Origin: Ruegeria sp. ANG-S4
Lineage (GTDB): Bacteria > Pseudomonadota > Alphaproteobacteria > Rhodobacterales > Rhodobacteraceae
Assembly: GCF_000814005.1 (NCBI RefSeq)
Contig: NZ_JWLK01000001.1
Location: 1,302,001-1,366,000 of the forward strand
Reading direction: 5' to 3'
DNA: 64,000 nt
Shown: positions 35,817-44,376 of the stretch, in pieces
Position numbering within the stretch: the stretch's first letter is position 1
How the letters are laid out: every line of letters starts with the position of its first letter
Notes under the pieces: model-generated
The model's input: the letters and a program-made list of their open reading frames with translations, nothing else
What the model was told of the DNA's origin: nothing
The model's database searches: none
Translations under genes and position numbers: made by a program

Positions 35817-36536
35817 ATGTCGATACTTTCGCTCAAAAACGTCTCGAAAAGCTTCGGTGCGCTGACGGTGACCGACGATGTCAGCTTTGATGTCGAACCG
35901 GGTCAGGCGCTTGGGATCATTGGTCCCAACGGGGCCGGAAAGTCGACGCTGTTCAATCTGATCACCGGGAATCTGATGTCTGACGCAGGCACAATCCACT
36001 TCGACGGTGCGGATGTCACGCACGTACCACCGATGCAGCGGTGCCTGTCGGGGATCGGGCGCTCGTTCCAAATTCCGCAACCGTTTGACCATCTGACTGT
36101 GTTTGAAAACCTGCTGGTGGCTGCAACGCACGGGCAGGGCAAATCTGAACATGAGGTCGAGCAGGAGTGTGCGCGTATCCTCGAACAGACCGAAATGGCC
36201 GACGTGGCGAACGATCCGGCCGGAGGTCTGCGGCTTTTGCAGCGAAAGCGTCTGGAACTGGCGCGTGCGATGGCAACCAATCCGAAACTGCTGCTGCTCG
36301 ATGAAATCGCAGGCGGCCTGACCGACGCGGAATGCACAGCGCTCATCGAAACGATCAAGGGCCTCCACACCAGTGGCGTGACGATCATCTGGATCGAACA
36401 TGTTCTGCATGCGCTGACCTCAGTGGTCGAAAGACTGCTGGTTCTGGATTTCGGCAAGGTGATCGGTCTGGGTGACCCCGATGAAATCATGAACAGCCGC
36501 GAAGTCAAAGAAATCTACCTGGGGATCGAAGTCTGA
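35817..36536 (+). CDS. Liv-type ABC ATPase (LivG-like)
   Basis: An ATPase of 239 residues with Walker A GPNGAGKS at 36-43 and Walker B LLLLDE ending at residue 163. Two points are unusual: the signature region reads GGLRLLQRKRLELARAM (136-152) without a normal SGGQ, and the residue after the catalytic DE is isoleucine rather than proline. A LxLxxRKRLELARA form does occur among LivG-type proteins, so activity is still likely. The last base overlaps the next start. Confidence 0.9.
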   Translation: MSILSLKNVSKSFGALTVTDDVSFDVEPGQALGIIGPNGAGKSTLFNLITGNLMSDAGTIHFDGADVTHVPPMQRCLSGIGRSFQIPQPFDHLTVFENLLVAATHGQGKSEHEVEQECARILEQTEMADVANDPAGGLRLLQRKRLELARAMATNPKLLLLDEIAGGLTDAECTALIETIKGLHTSGVTIIWIEHVLHALTSVVERLLVLDFGKVIGLGDPDEIMNSREVKEIYLGIEV

Positions 36537-37246
36537 TGAGCCTGTTAGAGACGCATTCGCTGACCGCGCATTACGGCGATTTCCAAGCCCTTTTCGGTGT
36601 GGATATCCGGCTTGAGCAAGGAGAAACCGTCGCCATCATTGGTGCAAACGGGGCGGGGAAGTCCACCCTCATGCGGTCGATCTCGGGCGTTCTCAAGAAC
36701 GGGTCTGATCAAGTGCGGTTTGATGGCAGACCCATCGGCGATCTCACGGCAGACGAGATCATGGCGCGCGGCGTGGCGATGGTGCCCGAGGGGCGCAGAT
36801 TGTTCCCATCCCTAAGTGTCGAGGAAAACCTGCAAATCGGAACCTATGGCCGCAAGGTCCAAGGGCATTGGTCGCTGGAAACGATTTACGACATGTTCCC
36901 GATCCTCAAGGAGCGTCGCAACCACCCCGGCACTGCCCTGTCCGGTGGTCAGCAGCAGATGGTGGCCATCGGACGTGCGTTGATGAGCAACCCGCGGGTT
37001 TTGCTGTGCGACGAGATCAGCCTGGGTCTGGCCCCGGTGGTGATCAAGGACATCTACGCCGCCGTTCCGCAAATACAGGACGCCGGTGCCAGCCTAATCG
37101 TTGTGGAACAGGACATCGGTCAGGCGCTGAAAGTGTCTGATCGCGTCTATTGCATGATGGAAGGTCGCGTGACCTTGGAAGGCCCGGCAGACACGCTTAG
37201 CCGCGAGGCGATCCATGATGCCTATTTCGGAGGAGCCGCCGCATGA
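36536..37246 (+). CDS. Liv-type ABC ATPase (LivF-like)
   Basis: The second ATPase, 236 residues: Walker A GANGAGKS at 36-43, signature LSGGQQQMVAIGRALM and Walker B LLCDEISLGLAP. The motif set is intact, so in the heterodimer this subunit would supply the canonical signature. It starts on the last base of the livG-like stop and overlaps the livH-like gene by four bases. Confidence 0.92.
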   Translation: MSLLETHSLTAHYGDFQALFGVDIRLEQGETVAIIGANGAGKSTLMRSISGVLKNGSDQVRFDGRPIGDLTADEIMARGVAMVPEGRRLFPSLSVEENLQIGTYGRKVQGHWSLETIYDMFPILKERRNHPGTALSGGQQQMVAIGRALMSNPRVLLCDEISLGLAPVVIKDIYAAVPQIQDAGASLIVVEQDIGQALKVSDRVYCMMEGRVTLEGPADTLSREAIHDAYFGGAAA

Positions 37247-38106
37247 TCTGGGTCGACACCATTATTCAGGGCGTGCTTTTGGGTGGCCTCTACGCGCTGT
37301 TCGCCGCCGGTCTCAGCCTGGTCTTCGGGATCATGAGGCTGGTCAATCTGGCGCATGGCGACCTGATCGTTTTTGCAGCCTATCTGATCTTGTTGCTTGT
37401 CTCCTTGTTAGGCTTGTCGCCGTTCGTGGCTGCGGTTATAGCCGCGCCGATTATGTTCGGGGTCGGGTGGGCCCTGCAGCGCCACGTGCTGAACCGGGTT
37501 CTGGGGCCGGATATCCTGCCGCCGCTGCTTGTTACGTTTGGCCTGTCTGTTGTGTTGCAAAACGCGCTGCTCGAAGGGTTCTCGGCCGATAGCCAGCGCC
37601 TGTCGTCTGGTGAAATCACGACAGCATCGGTTCAGATGTTGGGCTTGAACCTTGGTGTGCTTCCCTTGTTGACCTTTGCCTCGGCAATCCTTGTGATTGT
37701 CGGTTTGAACCAGCTGTTCTATCGCACTGAACTCGGGCGTGCATTCCGGGCGACATCCGACGATGCGGTCACTGCTGGTCTGATGGGTATCCGCCCCGAG
37801 CGTATCTTTGCCACGGCGACTGCAATCGCGATGCTGGTTGTGACATTGGCCGCGCTCTATCTTGGGATGCGCGCAAATTTTGATCCCAATATTGGTCCCG
37901 CCCGTCTGATCTACGCTTTCGAAGCGGTGATTATCGGCGGTCTCGGCAGCCTGTGGGGCACCCTTGCCGGTGGCATCATCATTGGTGTCGCTCAGACTGT
38001 TGGTGCCGCGATCAACCCTGAATGGCAAATCCTGGCGGGCCATCTGGCCTTTCTCATCGTGCTTCTGATCAAACCCAGAGGCCTGTTTCCGAGGGCGGTG
38101 GACTGA
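37243..38106 (+). CDS. Liv-type ABC permease (LivH-like)
   Basis: An inner-membrane permease of 287 residues with eight or so hydrophobic segments. It opens IIQGVLLGGLYALFAAGLSL and continues FGIMRLVNLAHGD, the LivH hallmark. The EAVIIGGLGSLWGTLAGGII segment near 230 is also conserved. It forms the channel with the LivM-like protein. Confidence 0.92.
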   Translation: MIWVDTIIQGVLLGGLYALFAAGLSLVFGIMRLVNLAHGDLIVFAAYLILLLVSLLGLSPFVAAVIAAPIMFGVGWALQRHVLNRVLGPDILPPLLVTFGLSVVLQNALLEGFSADSQRLSSGEITTASVQMLGLNLGVLPLLTFASAILVIVGLNQLFYRTELGRAFRATSDDAVTAGLMGIRPERIFATATAIAMLVVTLAALYLGMRANFDPNIGPARLIYAFEAVIIGGLGSLWGTLAGGIIIGVAQTVGAAINPEWQILAGHLAFLIVLLIKPRGLFPRAVD

Positions 38107-39173
38107 TGTCTGAAACTTCTTTGTACCGTGTCCAGACGCAAACCCGCGCATCTTACAGCGCCGGGGCCGTCTGCATCGCTCTGATCATCGTGTTCATCCT
38201 GCTTCCGGCATTTGCTGGCAGAGGGTTGATCCAGGACCTGTTCTTCATCTTCACAATGCTGGTTCTGGCGCAGTTCTGGAACCTGCTGGCGGGGTACGGT
38301 GGACTTGTTTCCGTGGGTCAGCAAGCATTTGTGGGCATGGGTGCGTATGCCATGTTCGGTGGTGTCATCCTGTGGGGCATGGACCCGGTTCCCGCGATCC
38401 TCTTGGGTGGCGTCGCAGCCTTGATTGTCGCCATCCCGACCGCATTCTTTGCCTTCCGGCTGCAAGGCGCTTATTTCGCAATTGGGACATGGGTCATCGC
38501 CGAGGTCATGCGCCTGTTGGTCGCCCAGTGGAAGGTTCTGGGCGGTGGTACAGGAACCTCGCTGCCACGCACTGCCACGCGCGAGATGTGGGCAACCGAG
38601 TGGATACAGACCACCTTTGACGTACGCAGCGCTGCCGCGCGGGATATTCTGACATACTGGTTGGCCTTGGCCTTGGTGATCATGACGATTGCCGGCATTT
38701 ACTGGCTGCTCAGAACCAAGCGCGGGCTGGCACTGGCCGCAGTGCGAGACAATGTCGAAGCTGCGAAATCCGTGGGCGTCGATGCGGTGCGGATGAAGTG
38801 GCTGGTCTACCTTGTCTCGGCGGCAGGAACCGGGCTGACCGGCGCGTTGATCTATGTGCAGAAAGTGCGGATTTCACCAGATGCCGCATTCTCGGTCACC
38901 GATTGGACGGCTTACGTGATCTTCATCGTCGTGATCGGAGGGATTGGCACGATAGAGGGCCCGATCCTGGGTGTGTTGATCTTCTTCATTCTGCAAAGCC
39001 TGCTGGCGGACTACGGCTCCTGGTACCTCATGGTGCTCGGGCTGATCGGGATTGCGGTCATGCTTTTCGCCCCGCGCGGTCTTTGGGGGCTGATTTCAGA
39101 AAAAACTGGACTGCAACTGTTTCCTGTGCGCCGCCGCCTTGTGGTCAACGCGCAATCGAAAACGGAGGACTAA
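38106..39173 (+). CDS. Liv-type ABC permease (LivM-like)
   Basis: The partner permease, 355 residues. The ATG at 38106 overlaps the livH-like stop (TGATG); a frame start at 38022 lies inside livH. Family segments: FWNLLAGYGGLVSVGQQAFV and KRGLALAAVRDNVEAAKSVG. It completes a five-part importer that sits wholly inside the aromatic operon, three bases upstream of the exported VOC protein. Confidence 0.92.
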   Translation: MSETSLYRVQTQTRASYSAGAVCIALIIVFILLPAFAGRGLIQDLFFIFTMLVLAQFWNLLAGYGGLVSVGQQAFVGMGAYAMFGGVILWGMDPVPAILLGGVAALIVAIPTAFFAFRLQGAYFAIGTWVIAEVMRLLVAQWKVLGGGTGTSLPRTATREMWATEWIQTTFDVRSAAARDILTYWLALALVIMTIAGIYWLLRTKRGLALAAVRDNVEAAKSVGVDAVRMKWLVYLVSAAGTGLTGALIYVQKVRISPDAAFSVTDWTAYVIFIVVIGGIGTIEGPILGVLIFFILQSLLADYGSWYLMVLGLIGIAVMLFAPRGLWGLISEKTGLQLFPVRRRLVVNAQSKTED

Positions 39174-39176
39174 CCC

Positions 39177-39767
39177 ATGAAAACACTCGCATTTACAGCG
39201 ACTTTGGCTGCGCTCGGAACAGCCGTTTTTGCCGACGATACAAAGAGTCAACTTCCGGGCATGACGGGCACAGACCATGTTGGTTTCACAGTTCCCAATG
39301 TTGATGAGGCCGTTGCATTCTTTCAGGACGTGATCGGCTGCAATGTGTTTTATCCCTTGGGGCCATTCTCTGGTGGCGATAGCACATGGATGGCAGATCA
39401 CCTGAACGTGGATGCCAAAGCCGAGATCCCGACGATGCGACTGGTCCGATGTGGCAATGGCGCAAATTTCGAGATCTTCGAATACACCGCACCGGATCAG
39501 GATACCACGCTGCCCCGAAACTCGGATATCGGCGGGCACCATATCGCATTCTACACCACGGATATGAATGCGGCGGTCGGTTATCTGCGTGATCAGGGAA
39601 TTCAGGTTCTTGGCGATCCGACGACCATGACCGACGGGCCAAGTGCCGGGGAAACCTGGGTCTATTTCCTTGCGCCTTGGGGGATGCAGCTTGAGCTGGT
39701 CAGCTACCCGGACGGAAAAGCGTATGAGGCCGAATACGATGGCCGCCTTTGGGATCCACGGTCCTGA
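39177..39767 (+). CDS. Exported VOC-superfamily protein
   Basis: A VOC-fold protein of 196 residues with a Sec signal peptide (MKTLAFTATLAALGTAVFA, cleavage after residue 19). Metal-type ligands are visible: H34 in TDHVGF, an acidic residue in NFEIFEY, a histidine in GGHHIAF and a glutamate in MQLELVS. Most VOC enzymes are cytosolic, so an exported copy in an aromatic operon, placed between the importer and the hydroxylase, is unusual. It may bind or transform the aromatic compound in the periplasm, or be a ring-cleavage-like or isomerase enzyme. Its reaction is unknown. Confidence 0.85.
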   Translation: MKTLAFTATLAALGTAVFADDTKSQLPGMTGTDHVGFTVPNVDEAVAFFQDVIGCNVFYPLGPFSGGDSTWMADHLNVDAKAEIPTMRLVRCGNGANFEIFEYTAPDQDTTLPRNSDIGGHHIAFYTTDMNAAVGYLRDQGIQVLGDPTTMTDGPSAGETWVYFLAPWGMQLELVSYPDGKAYEAEYDGRLWDPRS

Positions 39768-39803
39768 AAACTCAAATAAGACAAGGAATAAGGGAGCGAG
39801 ACT

Positions 39804-41561
39804 ATGGCCACCATCACAACAGATGTAATGATCATCGGCACCGGCCCGGCGGGCTCTGCAACAGCTGCGCTGCTTTCCAGTTACGGTATCGAGAACATGG
39901 TCATCAACCGCTATCGCTGGTTGGCCAATACGCCGCGCGCGCATATCACCAATCAGCGTACCATGGAGGTGCTGCGCGATCTTGGGCACGAGGTTGAGGC
40001 CGAAGCCTATATGCACGCAGCGCATCAGGATCTGATGGGTGAGAACGTGTTCTGCGAAAGCCTCGCGGGCGAGGAAATCGGACGGATGAAAAGCTGGGGC
40101 AATCATCCGTTGTCCAAAGCTGAACATCTGCTGTCCAGTCCCACGATGATGAACGATCTGCCGCAGACCTTCATGGAGCCAATCCTGTTTGGCACAGCTT
40201 GCCGTCGCGGCACGCAGGCAAGGTTGAGCACCGAATACATAAGCCATGAACAGGACGCGGAGGGCGTGACGACAACCTGTCTTGACCGTCTGTCTGGTGA
40301 GGAATTCACCGTGCGGTCGAAATACCTGGTCGGCGCGGACGGCGGCAATTCCCTGGTGGCGGAACATGCGGGCTTGCCGTTCGAAGGCCAGATGGGCGTC
40401 GGCGGGTCCATGAACATCCTGTTCCGCGCGGATCTCAGTAAATACGTCGCACATCGGCCTTCTGTCCTCTACTGGGTGATGCAACCGGGTGCGAATGTCG
40501 GTGGCATCGGCATGGGTCTGGTCCGCATGGTCCGCCCATGGAACGAGTGGCTGATTGTCTGGGGATACGATATCAACCAACCGGCCCCAGAAGTCGACGA
40601 AGCCTTGGCAACGCAGGTTGCGCGCCAGCTTGTTGGTGATCCCGATCTTGAGATCGAACTGATCAGCGCCAACACCTGGACCGTGAACAATATGTACGCG
40701 ACCCATATGCAAAAGGATCGTGTGTTCATCATGGGTGACGCGGCGCATCGCCACCCGCCATCCAATGGTTTGGGGTCAAACACATCGATCCAGGACAGCT
40801 TTAACCTCGCCTGGAAATTGGCCGCTGTACTCAAAGGCCATGCCGGGGAAAACCTGCTTGACAGCTACAGCCAGGAACGCGCGCCGGTCGCCAAGCAGAT
40901 TGTCACGCGCGCCAACCAGTCCATCGGCGAATTCGGCCCCATCTTTGAGTCATTGGGAATGGCTGAAGGTGTTGATCCGCAGGTCATGCAAAGCAATCTT
41001 GAAGCCCGCACAGGCTCAACTCCCGAAGCACAGGCGCAGCGAAAGGCAATCCGCGAAGCGATTGCCTTCAAGAAATATGAGTTTGATGCCCATGGTGTTG
41101 AAATGAACCAACGCTATGACTCATGTGCGATTGAAACGGATGGCCAACCCAATCCCGGTTTCGATCGGGATGCCGAACTGCACTATCAGGCAACAACCTG
41201 GCCCGGCGCTCGCATTCCACATGTCTGGGTGTTTGATCATGATACCGGCAAAAAGCATTCGACGTTAGACCTCTGCGGTCGTGGTGAATTCACGGTTCTG
41301 ACGGGCATCGGTGGTGAAGCTTGGGTAGCAGCAGCTGAAAACGTTGCGCGAGAATTCGGTATGCCAATCCGCTGCCATGTCATCGGACCACGTCAAACCT
41401 ATGTCGATCACACGGGCGATTGGGCGCGGGCGTCCGAGATTTCGGATACCGGATGTTTGCTTGTTCGCCCCGACCAGCACGTCGCGTGGCGGTCAGCGGA
41501 TATGGCCGCGGATGCCGAAGCCGAACTGCGCCGCGCCTTGACCACGGTCCTTTCGCGATAG
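39804..41561 (+). CDS. TfdB-like FAD phenol monooxygenase
   Basis: A group A flavin monooxygenase of 585 residues, essentially the length of 2,4-dichlorophenol 6-monooxygenase. FAD motif GTGPAG is at 12-17. The RAHITNQRTMEVLRDLG segment, GADGGNS and the third motif GDAAHRHPPSNGLGSNTSIQ are all strong TfdB/phenol-hydroxylase features. It adds a hydroxyl to a phenol using NAD(P)H and O2. Since a hydroxyquinol dioxygenase is next, it probably makes hydroxyquinol from resorcinol, a catechol-type or a halogenated phenol. The start is preceded by AAGGGAGCGAGACT. Confidence 0.92.
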   Translation: MATITTDVMIIGTGPAGSATAALLSSYGIENMVINRYRWLANTPRAHITNQRTMEVLRDLGHEVEAEAYMHAAHQDLMGENVFCESLAGEEIGRMKSWGNHPLSKAEHLLSSPTMMNDLPQTFMEPILFGTACRRGTQARLSTEYISHEQDAEGVTTTCLDRLSGEEFTVRSKYLVGADGGNSLVAEHAGLPFEGQMGVGGSMNILFRADLSKYVAHRPSVLYWVMQPGANVGGIGMGLVRMVRPWNEWLIVWGYDINQPAPEVDEALATQVARQLVGDPDLEIELISANTWTVNNMYATHMQKDRVFIMGDAAHRHPPSNGLGSNTSIQDSFNLAWKLAAVLKGHAGENLLDSYSQERAPVAKQIVTRANQSIGEFGPIFESLGMAEGVDPQVMQSNLEARTGSTPEAQAQRKAIREAIAFKKYEFDAHGVEMNQRYDSCAIETDGQPNPGFDRDAELHYQATTWPGARIPHVWVFDHDTGKKHSTLDLCGRGEFTVLTGIGGEAWVAAAENVAREFGMPIRCHVIGPRQTYVDHTGDWARASEISDTGCLLVRPDQHVAWRSADMAADAEAELRRALTTVLSR

Positions 41562-41600
41562 GCAAAATCGGACCAAGTTTGCACAGGTTAGGAGGTCATA

Positions 41601-42485
41601 ATGGAATCTCATGAATTTGGATACTTCACCGAAGAAAACTCGGCCGAAGTTGTGTCCGCGCGTAACAAAAACGCGGAAAGCGAAAGGCTCCAACAAGTCA
41701 TGGAGGTGATAACGCGCAAGCTCCACGAAGCAGTGAAGGAAATCGAGCCGACGCAAGAAGAATGGTTTGAGACCATCATGTTTCTGACCAAGGTCGGTCA
41801 CATGTGCGACGACTGGCGGCAGGAATTCATTCTTCTGTCGGATGTGCTTGGAGTGTCGATGCTGGTGGATGCGGTGAATTCCCGGCGTCCGACCGGAGCA
41901 TCGGAAAACACGGTTTTGGGCCCGTTTCATGTTGGTGGCGCGCCTGAATACCAAATGGGCCACAATATATGCCTGGATCAAAAGGGCGAGGACATGGTCG
42001 TGCGCGGCCGCGTCACCGATGTGGATGGCAATCCGCTGGAGGGTGTGAAAATCGACGTCTGGCAAGCCAATGACGACGGGTTCTACGATGTGCAGCAGAA
42101 AGGCATTCAGCCTGACTTTAACCTGCGGGGCGTCTTCACGACCGGGGATGACGGGACGTATTGGTTCCGGGCCGTCCGACCCAAGAACTATCCCATCCCG
42201 GATGACGGACCGGTGGGCGATCTGTTGAAACGCCTGGGTCGGCACCCGTACCGCCCGGCGCATCTGCACTATATCGTTTCCAAGGACGGATATGATGACC
42301 TGACCACTCATATCTTCGACCCCGATGACCAATACATCAACTCGGATGCGGTATTTGGCGTCAAAGAAAGCCTGATTGCCGAGTTCAACCGCATTGACGA
42401 TGCCGCCCGATCCCAAGAAGTTGGCTTTGACGGGCCATATTGGGATGTTGAGTTCGATTTCGTGCTGGCCCCCAAAGAGGTATGA
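41601..42485 (+). CDS. Hydroxyquinol 1,2-dioxygenase (intradiol)
   Basis: An intradiol dioxygenase of 294 residues with the N-terminal helical dimerisation domain (1-100) and the Fe(III) domain. Ligands are Y162, Y197, H221 and H223 (FYDVQ, NYPIP, RPAHLHY), matching the spacing of known hydroxyquinol dioxygenases. VWQANDDGFYDVQ is typical of this subgroup. It opens hydroxyquinol to maleylacetate (via 3-hydroxy-cis,cis-muconate), the substrate of the reductase at the front of the operon. A perfect AGGAGGT site precedes the ATG. Catechol or chlorocatechol dioxygenase is the alternative but is less likely given maleylacetate reductase and no cycloisomerase here. Confidence 0.92.
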   Translation: MESHEFGYFTEENSAEVVSARNKNAESERLQQVMEVITRKLHEAVKEIEPTQEEWFETIMFLTKVGHMCDDWRQEFILLSDVLGVSMLVDAVNSRRPTGASENTVLGPFHVGGAPEYQMGHNICLDQKGEDMVVRGRVTDVDGNPLEGVKIDVWQANDDGFYDVQQKGIQPDFNLRGVFTTGDDGTYWFRAVRPKNYPIPDDGPVGDLLKRLGRHPYRPAHLHYIVSKDGYDDLTTHIFDPDDQYINSDAVFGVKESLIAEFNRIDDAARSQEVGFDGPYWDVEFDFVLAPKEV

Positions 42486-42486
42486 A

Positions 42487-43317
42487 ATGGCAGAGCCGTG
42501 CATCATCTGCGTCGCTATTACCGGCTCGCTGCCGACCAAGGCGAATAACCCTGCGGTTCCAATAACCGTCGACGAGCAAGTCGAAAGCACACACGAGGCG
42601 TTCGAGGCTGGGGCCACGATCTGCCATGCTCATGTTCGAAACGATGATGAGACGCCATCAAGTGACCCGGAGAAGTTCGCGAGACTGAAAGAGGGGCTTG
42701 AGAAACACTGCCCCGGCATGATCATCCAATTCTCGACGGGCGGAAGATCGGGGGCGGGCAAGGCGCGCGGCGGAATGCTCTCACTGCGGCCCGATATGGC
42801 CTCGCTGTCGGTCGGTTCGAACAATTTCCCCACACGGGTCTACGAAAACCCACCCGAGTTGGTCGAATGGCTGGCGGCTGAAATGTTAAACTACAACGTT
42901 AAGCCCGAGGTGGAAGCCTTTGATCTTAGTCACATTCTGAAGGCTGGTGAAATGCACAGGAATGGGCAGATCAAGGATATGCCCTACGTTCAGTTCGTGA
43001 TGGGCGTCAAGAACGCGATGCCGGCGGATAAAGACGTATTCGATTACTATGTCAAAACAGTCGACAGATTGTTTCCTGATGCCCCCTGGTGTGCTGCCGG
43101 GATAGGCGCAAACCAGATCGTTCTGAACGAATGGGCAATATCTTCTGGTGGCCACGCCCGAACTGGTTTGGAGGATAACGTCCGATTGAACAAAGACACC
43201 TTAGCGCCTTCAAATGCAGCCTTGGTCAAGCGCACAGCAGAAGTCTGCGCACAATACGAGCGCAGCGTCGCAACGCCCGCGCAGGCCAGGGCCATCCTGG
43301 GACTTGCGGCACACTAG
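42487..43317 (+). CDS. BKACE (DUF849) beta-keto acid cleavage enzyme
   Basis: A protein of 276 residues of the BKACE/Kce family. The start at 42487 lies one base after the dioxygenase stop. The zinc ligands are H47 and H49 in ICHAHVRN and E229 in GGHARTGLEDN, with the catalytic R225 and D230 also in place; the FSTGGRSG loop is conserved. The family condenses a beta-keto acid with acetyl-CoA to give acetoacetate and a new acyl-CoA. The only beta-keto acid produced by this operon would be 3-oxoadipate, so the inferred products are acetoacetate and succinyl-CoA. This is an inference from context; the family has many substrates. Confidence 0.9.
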   Translation: MAEPCIICVAITGSLPTKANNPAVPITVDEQVESTHEAFEAGATICHAHVRNDDETPSSDPEKFARLKEGLEKHCPGMIIQFSTGGRSGAGKARGGMLSLRPDMASLSVGSNNFPTRVYENPPELVEWLAAEMLNYNVKPEVEAFDLSHILKAGEMHRNGQIKDMPYVQFVMGVKNAMPADKDVFDYYVKTVDRLFPDAPWCAAGIGANQIVLNEWAISSGGHARTGLEDNVRLNKDTLAPSNAALVKRTAEVCAQYERSVATPAQARAILGLAAH

Positions 43318-43639
43318 CTTTGGTCGCTACCCGTACGTGAGTTATGCAGTGGAAGCTTGCCAGTTTGAGCAAGCAATCCAAGCATTTCGTTGCTTCGCGC
43401 CAATCCAGCCCCAAGCCGATGGCCGCATTGGTGCTCCGGTTGATATCAGGCTTTGACGGATGTGAATGATGCGCCTTTCAAAGCGGGTATTAGTCGGCCC
43501 GAAATCTGGGCCTCGGGGGCTTCGAACTAGACTGCCACACTCGGATTTTTTGGGGTGTCGTTTTTTTAAGAAAACTGGTGCCGCGCGCCTAAGTTACGCT
43601 GTTTTTCCAAGTGTAACTGGCTGAACACCAGCTGTCGGT
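43318..43639. other. Gene-free convergent region with weak hairpins
   Basis: About 320 bases between the BKACE gene and the end of the TetR gene. Hairpins: GCTTGC/GCAAGC (43355-43374), GGCCC/GGGCC (43496-43512) and AGTTAC/GTAACT (43592-43618); T runs at 43543-43548 and 43560-43567. None forms a textbook stem directly followed by a T tract. I see no gene. Confidence 0.45.
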
Positions 43640-44308
43640 TTACTCTTCCGGATGTAAACTACTGACGACCCCTGACTTACAAAACGTCAAAAGGTTTTGG
43701 ATCATACCGTTCGCGTCGGTTTTGTCCGCCGACCCTGCCAATGTGGAAATTCGCCAATCTGACGTGCACAGCGCCAGCATGGACGACACCGAGAAAACAA
43801 GGGCACCAGCCACGCGTTCGGGATCGGCCTTGGGGTATTGCGCGCATAGCTTTTGGACAACCAGCGACGCGACGGGGTCGAAATGCGTTCTGGCAAGGTT
43901 ACGCCAGCGTGTATCGGCGGAAACGATCGCAACGATACGGGCGTAGGCGAGCCATTGGGGGTTTCCGCCAAACGCGCGGGTGACCAACGGAAGCATGAAG
44001 GCCGACAAAAGATCGCCGACATCCCAGCTTCCTTGCGCGTCCAGTAAACTGATCGCCGCGCGGCGTTCCTCTGACAGTTCAGACGCCCGGCGCGCAACGA
44101 TGCGTTCGAACAGTTCCTCTTTCGGACCACCGTGAAAGTTCACATTTGCCTTCCGGACTTGCGCCCGTTCGGCAATGTCCCGAATGGAGGCACCTTCGAA
44201 TCCCCGTTGGGCAAAAACCAGTTCTGCGGCATCAAGAATTCGCTCACGCGCAGCGACGGATCGCTGCGATGGCGCCCTTTTTCGTTCTTTTACAGCATGT
44301 TGAGCCAT
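43640..44308 (-). CDS. TetR-family transcriptional regulator
   Basis: A TetR-type regulator of 222 residues with helix-turn-helix at about 25-70 (AAELVFAQRGFEGASIRDIA followed by ERAQVRKANVNFHGGPKEEL). Such proteins usually repress the divergent gene and are released by a hydrophobic ligand. It is divergent from the monooxygenase operon; a perfect 12-base dyad lies between. Confidence 0.9.
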   Translation of the reverse strand: MAQHAVKERKRAPSQRSVAARERILDAAELVFAQRGFEGASIRDIAERAQVRKANVNFHGGPKEELFERIVARRASELSEERRAAISLLDAQGSWDVGDLLSAFMLPLVTRAFGGNPQWLAYARIVAIVSADTRWRNLARTHFDPVASLVVQKLCAQYPKADPERVAGALVFSVSSMLALCTSDWRISTLAGSADKTDANGMIQNLLTFCKSGVVSSLHPEE

Positions 44309-44333
44309 CTCAAAAACCAGTTTGCCTTATTTA

Positions 44334-44345
44334 GAACGTTCGTTC
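44334..44345. promoter_or_regulatory. Probable TetR operator
   Basis: GAACGTTCGTTC, five-base arms GAACG and CGTTC around TT, lies 26 bases upstream of the TetR start and 32 bases before the monooxygenase start, suited to repress both. Confidence 0.55.
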
Positions 44346-44376
44346 AAGATAAAGAATGTCGCAGGAGGAGAGGCGG

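Noticed and set aside
39096..40754. A 552-codon open frame on the minus strand opposite the VOC and hydroxylase genes
   Set aside because: It lies antisense to two genes with clear family motifs, has no recognisable domain and a composition typical of the shadow of GC-rich codons.
41493..42617. A 374-codon minus-strand frame opposite hydroxyquinol dioxygenase
   Set aside because: Antisense to an enzyme with intact iron ligands; no domain.
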